DNA of 64,000 nucleotides, taken from the NCBI GenBank assembly GCA_020444475.1, contig JAHLKV010000001.1, positions 744,001-808,000 on the forward strand. Reading direction: 5' to 3'. The position numbers were made by a program, and so were the translations under genes. Shown here in pieces: positions 58,152 to 64,000 of this stretch. Source of the DNA: a bacterium (GTDB lineage Bacteria; Zixibacteria; MSB-5A5; GN15; FEB-12). Each line of letters starts with the position of its first letter. Within the stretch, counting starts at the first letter, position 1. The notes below the pieces were generated by a model that ran no database searches, was not told where the DNA came from, and was given only the letters and a program-made list of their open reading frames with translations.

Positions 58152-59810
58152 TTACCGCTCCTCTCGCTCGGACTGCGTGTCGACCTGGTCCAGATCATGC
58201 TCTTCAACGTTTTTCGCATCTACCGCGTCCTCCACGCCCCGACCAAACACTTCCGGGTTCTGGAACTTTCCGCGGTCTTCAGCCGACTTCAACTGCTCGA
58301 TCTCAACCGGCATCGCTTTCGCCATGGCATCCTTACGAATCCCCGTCACCTGCCAGGAGACTCTCATGCCCGGCTCGCCTCCGGCAATCGCAAACTCGTT
58401 GTTCGAGATTTCTTCAGCGATATGCAGATTCGGCGCCGGCGCCCCAATCGGCGTCAACTGGTAGCGGTAGCTTTCGTTTAAAGCATCGAAATACTTCGGC
58501 AACTCTACCACCGCCCGGCCCACACCGTCGAGCGTCACGACGCCGTCGTAGACATTTTTCATTTCGGGCGATTCGACATCGCAGTGCGCCAGATACTGAT
58601 TCTCCGGGTCTAGCGGGTGGTCAATCAGCATGCCGCCGAGAGCTTTCGAGGTGCTTCCGGTAATGCGTACATTGCCGTAGAAATAGCCGCCGTAGTTGGC
58701 AGTCGAGGAGCTCGTCGCTCCGTAGACACCGTACTTCAGCGACGGTCCGCTGGCGTACCCGTACGCACCGTAGGCATACGTGCCATCCTCTGCTCGAAAG
58801 CGGCCGCCGTAAACCGCGCTGGCATCTTTCGCGTAGCCGTTAAACGCATACCGAATACCCGAGGTGTTTCCGTCGGTGTACGACCGGGCGGTGCTGGTCA
58901 CCCCGTATCCGGAACCCCCGTCCGTCTCCATCGTTACCAGGATTCCCGCGGTCGTGGCTCCTCCGCGGTTCTCGAGGTAAATGTTGGCCCCGGTTGAAGC
59001 TCCGGATTCATAGTTGACATCATTGACAAAGATGGGTGTGGTCTGACCAATCCGGACCCTCCCGCTATCGGCAGTGATCCACTGACTAAAATTCTTCGTA
59101 CCGTAAATGTAGTCGTTAGTGTAGCGATCGACGTACGTACTGTGCGTGTGACTCAATCGGGAGAACCTGCTGTCGAGCTGCAATTGGGTGAGAAGATCGC
59201 TCTGAGCATTGTTGTCGAGATAGCCCTCAGCCTCAAGATCGTCGTACGCCGAGAAGAAATCGGAACCGAATGTCCCAGAGACGATGTCATCCGTCTTGTG
59301 CCCATGACCCAACGGCGAATACGAGTGCGCATGCGCCGACGCCGCAAACGCCGACGCGTGCTGGCCGTCGACCATATCGGCATTGGTCGCAGTAGTTGCC
59401 AAGTCGGCTACATCGGCGTTGCGCGCTTTGAATGTCCACGGCGTCGATGTCAACCTCGTCCGTGGCTCCATCTCCGGGTCTGTTCCAACCGTTATTCCAA
59501 GGTACAGCATCGTGTCATTCACGATCGTCCCGGAGATAACCGGCATGGGGGGCGCACCCAGCAGGACATCAAAGATGCCGTCGGAGACCTGAACCGTCTG
59601 GTAACCGCTATTCCACACCTCAGCCCCGCCTGACTCGGCATCGTATATCACGAACCGAATCAAATAGGGACCGTCAGTAGCGGCCACATCCGCCGCATCA
59701 GTCAGACGGCCTTGATAGGAAATGACATTGGGGACGTCAGCACGCGATATCGAAACTGCTGACACGACCATTGCCATTACCACGACACAGAGAAGTAAGA
59801 TCGTTCTCAT
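58152..59810 (-). CDS. Secreted surface protein with tail-fibre-like repeats
   Basis: 552 aa from the ATG at 59810, followed by a signal peptide (ending SISRAD). The N-terminal region (PNVISYQGRLTDAADVAATDGPYLIRFVIYDAESGG) is common in secreted proteins of FCB-type bacteria. The middle has ADMVDGQHASAF and SYSPLGHGH motifs as in phage tail fibres, then AVYGGRFRAEDGTYAYGAYGYASG repeats. The C-terminal part (ALGGMLIDHPLDPENQYLAHCDVESPEM through VSWQVTGIRKDA) is a recurrent domain of such proteins. It ends in an acidic tail. Probable extracellular trimeric fibre or adhesin. Confidence 0.7.
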   Translation of the reverse strand: MRTILLLCVVVMAMVVSAVSISRADVPNVISYQGRLTDAADVAATDGPYLIRFVIYDAESGGAEVWNSGYQTVQVSDGIFDVLLGAPPMPVISGTIVNDTMLYLGITVGTDPEMEPRTRLTSTPWTFKARNADVADLATTATNADMVDGQHASAFAASAHAHSYSPLGHGHKTDDIVSGTFGSDFFSAYDDLEAEGYLDNNAQSDLLTQLQLDSRFSRLSHTHSTYVDRYTNDYIYGTKNFSQWITADSGRVRIGQTTPIFVNDVNYESGASTGANIYLENRGGATTAGILVTMETDGGSGYGVTSTARSYTDGNTSGIRYAFNGYAKDASAVYGGRFRAEDGTYAYGAYGYASGPSLKYGVYGATSSSTANYGGYFYGNVRITGSTSKALGGMLIDHPLDPENQYLAHCDVESPEMKNVYDGVVTLDGVGRAVVELPKYFDALNESYRYQLTPIGAPAPNLHIAEEISNNEFAIAGGEPGMRVSWQVTGIRKDAMAKAMPVEIEQLKSAEDRGKFQNPEVFGRGVEDAVDAKNVEEHDLDQVDTQSEREER

Positions 59811-60155
59811 AGCGAATTCCTGGACTTGGAGCCGAAGAACATCCGGGCAGGAAAGAACGACCGGCAGTGCCATGACCGCTTCGCCGACTACGACCCGGTA
59901 CCAGACTCACTAGTTTCTTTATGTTCGTATGAAGCAGGACAACATGGTGGTCCCCACCGAGGCACCCGTCCCGGCGAAACAGAAGATCTTCGTGAAGAAA
60001 GCCCAGATGCGCTACTATCGCCCGGATGCGCCCCATCGGAGGTAAAATAGATAATATGGTCAATTAATCAAGACCAATCTGACGTCGTTGATCGAACTGA
60101 TCAATGGATGAACAGCCTCGCGGGAAGAGGCACTATGGGATATGTTCGGGGGGCC
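59811..60155. other. Intergenic region between surface-protein operon and kinase gene
   Basis: 345 bp without a convincing gene. It contains the promoter at 60044-60071 and a weak hairpin GCCTC/GAGGC near 60116-60133 that could end the kinase transcript. Short frames on both strands show no family features. Confidence 0.4.
60044..60071 (-). promoter_or_regulatory. Possible promoter for the surface-protein/dockerin operon
   Basis: The minus strand reads TTGATT (60066-60071), a 16-bp spacer, then TATTTT (60044-60049). The region shares AAAATAGATAAT with the upstream part of the promoter at 12229-12257. The leader would be about 230 nt. Confidence 0.35.
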
Positions 60156-62558
60156 TCACTGAGACATCTCGACGGCGATCCCCACCAGCGTGAAATGGGG
60201 ATCAAGCGCTATCTGCTTTTCGGTGGGAGCCGCCACGACCTTTAATGCGCGCTGAAGGATCCCGGCTGAAGTCATCCTCTTACCAAGCAGCGCATAGCCG
60301 CACGCCACGTTGTAGAGCACTTCGCCGTTGAGTTCCTCCTGCTCCGCGATCCAATCCAGCAATTCCCGGGCGGTCTCTACTCTTCCACTGCCTGCCATGG
60401 CCAGCGCCTGGTAGGCCAGGACAGGGATGTTTTCCGGCTTTCCTCGATCGAACGACTGCATCTTGTTAAGCGCCCGATCGAAGTACTGCCGGGCTCGAAC
60501 CCGGTTTCCCGCACAAAGCTCGTTCAGTCCGAGATAGTACTCGGCAACGAACGGGAAGAACCCAAGCTGGACCGACTCCTCAAACTTCTCGCGCGCCTTG
60601 TCATGGTGACCTCCCATGAGCAGCACAAAGCCGCAGTCCAGATGGGCGTTGGGATCGCCTTTGTATTTGATCGCGAGCACGAAATTCTCCAGGGCCGGAT
60701 CGAGCGCACCCAGCTTGACATAGACCTGCCCGAGCACGTAATACGCCCGCCCGTAGTCGGGCCCAAGCTCTATAGCGCGCTGCAAAGTTGCCACGGCCAG
60801 CGTGTGCTTCCCCTGATTCATCGCGATCATCCCCAGCAGGAGCAATGTTTCGAGGTCCGTCGGCGCCAACTCAAGCGCCCGTCGGGCATAGGCATTGGCC
60901 GTCTCATCGTCCCCCATTCCCCGCTCCAGCCACGCCAGGGTGCGATAGCCGATCGCGTACTTGGGATTGAGCTCGACCGCTTTCAACAACGATGCCTCGG
61001 CTTTGCGCGGCTGCCCGGTAAACATGTAGTAGCGAGCCAGCGACCGGTGCGCCTCAGGTAGTTTCGGATCAAGCTCGATTGCTCGCAGTGCCTCCTTCCG
61101 AGCCGCCTCGATCCTCTCAACCGTCCGATCGTAAAAGGCCATGTACTGGAACGCATAGACGTCGGCCAGCCCGGCGTGGGCCAGGGCGAAACGGTCATCT
61201 ACCTCCAGCGCCCTACTGTACATCGATGCGGCAAACTCCAGGTCATCCGGTTTATTGGTCTGGTAGTAGCTCTTGCCCTTAAGATAGAAATCGTAGGCCG
61301 AGACGTCGGCGCGAAGATCCTCACCCACTGCGGCGACAGACGAAGAGGTCGCCCGCGCCAGCGCTGTGGAGGCATCGGTCGCCGCCCGTGAAAGCAAATC
61401 GAAAAGGTTCGCGGTGCTTTCCTGGTATTTCTCACTCCAGACCACCGCATCACCATCGCTGCCGTAGAGGGTGAGCTTCAGTTGCAGTTGCTCCTGAAAC
61501 TTGAGGAGTGAACCGACCAGCACATAGTCGGACCGACACTTCGCGAACGTCTCGCGGATATCGCGCTTGAAAGTGGTTGCGGGCTCCGCCGACACCACCA
61601 GATCCGTGCGGCGCGCAATCTCTGAAATCACGTCATCGGTAAAACCCTCACAGAAGTAATCCCAGGACTCGTCGTTTGAGAGGTTCTTCAGTTCCACCAC
61701 TGTCACTGTCTCCTTGGCGGCCACTGCCGCCACACCGCCCGGCAGCTCACCTCTCAAACAGCTCTCGAAAAATGTCACCAGCGCCCGGACATCCTCGAAC
61801 CGCTCCTCGGGCTTCTTGGTCAGCGCCTTCATCACCAGCGTGTCCGTCCACGAAGGCAGTGACGGCTCCACCTCGCTGGGTGATTCCGGATGCTCATGGA
61901 GTATGGAGTAGATGATGGCGGCCGCGTACGCGCCCTCGAACGGTCGTCGACCGGTCAGCACCTCATAGCAGATCGTCCCGAAACTGAAGATGTCGGTGGC
62001 GTGGTTCAGCGGCTCTCCGGCGATCTGCTCCGGTGAGAGATAGTACAGCGTACCCTCGACATCACCAAACTCGTCGACCTCTTCGGTGTCCGCCACCTGT
62101 GCCAGTCCGAAATCCAGGATCTTCGGGTCACCCGCCTCGGTCAACCGGATATTCTCGGGTTTGAGATCTCGATGAATAAGCCCGACCTCGTGCGCCGCCA
62201 GTATACCGCGCGCAACCTTCGCGAGCACCGCCAGGCGCTGGTCAAGCTCCATCGACTGGCACGCATCCCGGAGTTCCTTCCCGGCCACAAACTCCATCGC
62301 AATGTACGGCTGCCCGTCGATTTCATCGTGTTCGATGACTTTGACGACAAAGGGAGAATCCACCCGTGCGGTCAGGATAGCTTCCTCGGCCAGCTGGGTG
62401 CGGAACTCGGGGGAACGAATTCGCTCCTCGCTCAGTAGCTTGAGCGCGACCGGCTGACCATGCTCGGCATCGTACGCTCTGAAGGCGATGCCGTTGGCGC
62501 CCCGCCCCAACTCCCCCTCGATCCGGTATTTTCCGAACTGCGTACCTATAGCCAGCAT
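60156..62558 (-). CDS. Ser/Thr protein kinase with TolB-like and TPR domains
   Basis: 800 aa. The Hanks-type kinase domain (residues about 10-265) has a glycine loop GELGRGANG, Lys40, HRDLKPEN (Asp131) and DFG (Asp149), all intact. Residues about 280-400 resemble the FlgO/TolB-type domain often found in such kinases (VTVVELKNLSNDESWDYFCEGFTDDVISEI). The rest is a TPR array (AEASLLKAVELNPKYAIGYRTLAWLERG, and similar). No membrane helix is obvious, so it is likely cytosolic. It is divergent from a PP2C-type phosphatase gene. Confidence 0.92.
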   Translation of the reverse strand: MLAIGTQFGKYRIEGELGRGANGIAFRAYDAEHGQPVALKLLSEERIRSPEFRTQLAEEAILTARVDSPFVVKVIEHDEIDGQPYIAMEFVAGKELRDACQSMELDQRLAVLAKVARGILAAHEVGLIHRDLKPENIRLTEAGDPKILDFGLAQVADTEEVDEFGDVEGTLYYLSPEQIAGEPLNHATDIFSFGTICYEVLTGRRPFEGAYAAAIIYSILHEHPESPSEVEPSLPSWTDTLVMKALTKKPEERFEDVRALVTFFESCLRGELPGGVAAVAAKETVTVVELKNLSNDESWDYFCEGFTDDVISEIARRTDLVVSAEPATTFKRDIRETFAKCRSDYVLVGSLLKFQEQLQLKLTLYGSDGDAVVWSEKYQESTANLFDLLSRAATDASTALARATSSSVAAVGEDLRADVSAYDFYLKGKSYYQTNKPDDLEFAASMYSRALEVDDRFALAHAGLADVYAFQYMAFYDRTVERIEAARKEALRAIELDPKLPEAHRSLARYYMFTGQPRKAEASLLKAVELNPKYAIGYRTLAWLERGMGDDETANAYARRALELAPTDLETLLLLGMIAMNQGKHTLAVATLQRAIELGPDYGRAYYVLGQVYVKLGALDPALENFVLAIKYKGDPNAHLDCGFVLLMGGHHDKAREKFEESVQLGFFPFVAEYYLGLNELCAGNRVRARQYFDRALNKMQSFDRGKPENIPVLAYQALAMAGSGRVETARELLDWIAEQEELNGEVLYNVACGYALLGKRMTSAGILQRALKVVAAPTEKQIALDPHFTLVGIAVEMSQ

Positions 62559-62609
62559 GATTCAGGCCGCCCAGATAGCAAACCACTCGGCTTGCGTCGA
62601 ATTTACTCC

Positions 62610-62638
62610 TTGAATTGTATCGGGGTGCGTCGTATACT
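62610..62638 (+). promoter_or_regulatory. Sigma70-type promoter for the GAF-PP2C gene
   Basis: TTGAAT (62610-62615), a 17-bp spacer, then TATACT (62633-62638). The predicted start near 62645 leaves a leader of about 36 nt to the ATG at 62681. Confidence 0.5.
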
Positions 62639-62680
62639 GCCCCGGGCTCACACCATCAACATACAGTATACGAACCACCC

Positions 62681-63967
62681 ATGCCACAAATATCCGATAC
62701 CGAACTGGCGCGCCTGAAACAGGCTGTCGAAGAGCTGACCACACTCAATCAGATCGCCACTGCAGTCAATGTTTCCATGTCGATCGATAAGATAACGTCG
62801 ATTATTGTCGAACGCTGCCGCAAGCGCGTCAATGCCGCCCAGGGGGCGATCTTCCTGCTTGACGACAACGAGGATACCAGCGACCGGTTTCGGACCTTTG
62901 TCAGGCAGGCCGACACCACCGACGGTGGTGTCCCCTTCCACCTGAACAACAGCCTTCTCGGATGGATGCTCAAACACAAGAGCATCCTGCTCAGCAACAG
63001 CCCCGACTCCGATGAGCGCTTGGCCGGTGTAAACTTCGAAAAACTCGGCATCCGCTCGCTCATCGCCACCCCCCTGCTCTCTCGAAAAGGGATGACCGGT
63101 CTGCTGGTACTATTCAACAAGGGAGTTGATGGCGCGTTTGATGAGCGCGATGAACGCTTTCTCGGTATCGTCTCGACACAGATTGCGAAGGTGATCGAAA
63201 ACGCGAAGCTGTTCGAGCAGGAGATGCGACTGGCGTCCATGGAGAAAGACCTCAAGCTCGCTCAGTCGATTCAGCAGGGCTTCCTCCCCAAACAGCAAGT
63301 CGCCGATGATCGCTTCGACCTGTACGGCTTCAACGTCCCGGCGCGCGAAGTTGGCGGTGATTACTATGACATGATTCGACTGTCGGACAGGCAGGTGTTT
63401 GTCTCACTCGGCGATGTTGCCGGAAAAGGACTGCCGGCCGCTCTGTTGACCGGTAACGCGCAGGCCGTGCTCAGATCGCAGCTCCATCGCCGCGAATCCC
63501 CCGATCTGAAACAACTCGCTGATTGTCTCAACAATCTGATCTGTGACTTCACCGGTCCTGACCAATACCTCACGGCGGTCTTTGGTGTGTTCGATGCCGG
63601 CGACGGCAGCTTTCGCTACATCAACGCCGGGCACCTCCCGCCGCTCTTCCTGAGACGGACCGGAGCTATCGAAAAACCGGATCTGGCCAACGTCGTTATC
63701 GGCGTCCTTCCGGACATGCCGTTCGATATCTACGAGAACCACCTTGATCCCGGGGACGCCGTCTATTTTTACACTGACGGCGTCACGGAAGCCCTTAATC
63801 CGCAGGACGAATTATACGGCGACGCCCGCTTCGAACGATTCCTGCACGACCGGCTCTCCCTCTCACCGGAACAACTCTGCTCCGCGCTCAAATCCGAACT
63901 GGCAGTCTATCGCGGCGGCGCCGAACAATCCGATGACATCACCATGCTCGGCCTGCGCCGCCGCTGA
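62681..63967 (+). CDS. GAF domain PP2C (RsbU/SpoIIE-type) protein phosphatase
   Basis: 428 aa from the ATG at 62681, which lies after the promoter; the upstream in-frame ATG at 62615 overlaps the -35. Residues about 15-170 are a GAF sensor domain (AAQGAIFLLDDNEDTSD, SLIATPLLSRKGMTGLLVLFNK). A linker helix LASMEKDLKLAQSIQQGFLPKQ leads into the PP2C/SpoIIE domain: EVGGDYYDMI, GDVAGKGLPAALLTGNAQAVLR, GHLPPLFLR, YTDGVTEALNPQDELYG, DDITMLGLRR. Such enzymes dephosphorylate anti-anti-sigma factors or phosphoproteins. It stands divergent to the kinase gene. Confidence 0.9.
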   Translation: MPQISDTELARLKQAVEELTTLNQIATAVNVSMSIDKITSIIVERCRKRVNAAQGAIFLLDDNEDTSDRFRTFVRQADTTDGGVPFHLNNSLLGWMLKHKSILLSNSPDSDERLAGVNFEKLGIRSLIATPLLSRKGMTGLLVLFNKGVDGAFDERDERFLGIVSTQIAKVIENAKLFEQEMRLASMEKDLKLAQSIQQGFLPKQQVADDRFDLYGFNVPAREVGGDYYDMIRLSDRQVFVSLGDVAGKGLPAALLTGNAQAVLRSQLHRRESPDLKQLADCLNNLICDFTGPDQYLTAVFGVFDAGDGSFRYINAGHLPPLFLRRTGAIEKPDLANVVIGVLPDMPFDIYENHLDPGDAVYFYTDGVTEALNPQDELYGDARFERFLHDRLSLSPEQLCSALKSELAVYRGGAEQSDDITMLGLRRR

Positions 63968-64000
63968 TCGAACGCCGCTCCCTACGGGCAGGGCGGCAAT

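Overview
The window is about 64 kb of moderately GC-rich DNA from a Gram-negative-type (diderm) bacterium. It encodes outer-membrane beta-barrels, an OmpA/CsgG-type protein, lipoproteins and a cbb3 oxidase. Several secreted proteins end in paired dockerin-like repeats of the type CC(I/V)GxTG(N/D)VNxD...DLSDLxxLVNYxFLGGPxP. From memory that signature is common in candidate phylum Zixibacteria and neighbouring FCB-type lineages, so I infer (not prove) such an organism. There are no phage, IS or CRISPR elements. Nearly all sequence is coding, in long co-oriented operons with overlapping starts and stops.

Left part (1-12.3 kb). The window opens inside an iron-sulfur hydrogenase beta-type subunit (minus strand) with a good sigma70-type promoter and a Rex-like palindrome in front of it. 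Next is a sigma / zinc-finger anti-sigma / exported TPR-CHAT protease / second ECF sigma cluster. A thioredoxin-like gene and a small Cys-rich exported protein follow on the plus strand. A PNGase F-like secreted protein, an OmpA-CsgG protein and an Ig-like surface protein are on the minus strand.

Energy metabolism (12.3-26.7 kb). A complete cbb3 oxidase operon (ccoI-ccoS-ccoNO fusion-ccoQ-ccoP-ccoG-ccoH-TauE/SafE-like) is divergent from a complete NiFe-hydrogenase maturation operon hypABFCDE. Each has a recognisable promoter in the shared spacer. The oxidase genes include a small ccoS (55 aa) that is easily missed.

Middle (26.7-51.2 kb, all minus strand). After three poorly characterised genes comes what I think is the most interesting region. 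It is a compact poly-gamma-glutamate (PGA)-type island running from a beta-propeller lipoprotein (51.2 kb) through a porin, a DctM-type permease, an overlapping 48-aa membrane protein, an M14/AstE-like zinc hydrolase, a DUF6305-like exported protein, gamma-glutamyltransferase, PgsB, PgsC and a PgsW-like protein. Beyond these lie a large G8/dockerin protein, an exported Asp/Glu racemase homologue and a second, even larger G8/dockerin paralogue. The paralogues share an N-terminal domain that may be a hydrolase of the gamma-PGA hydrolase / N-formylglutamate amidohydrolase type. The set can be read as synthesis, cleavage, racemisation and uptake of a gamma-glutamyl polymer or its fragments. That reading is an inference.

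Right part (51.5-64 kb). A histidine kinase and NtrC-type regulator are divergent from the PGA island. Then come a His-rich CopB-type P-ATPase, an elongator-type tRNA-Met, two adjacent secreted surface/dockerin proteins, a Ser/Thr kinase with TPRs, and a divergent GAF-PP2C phosphatase.
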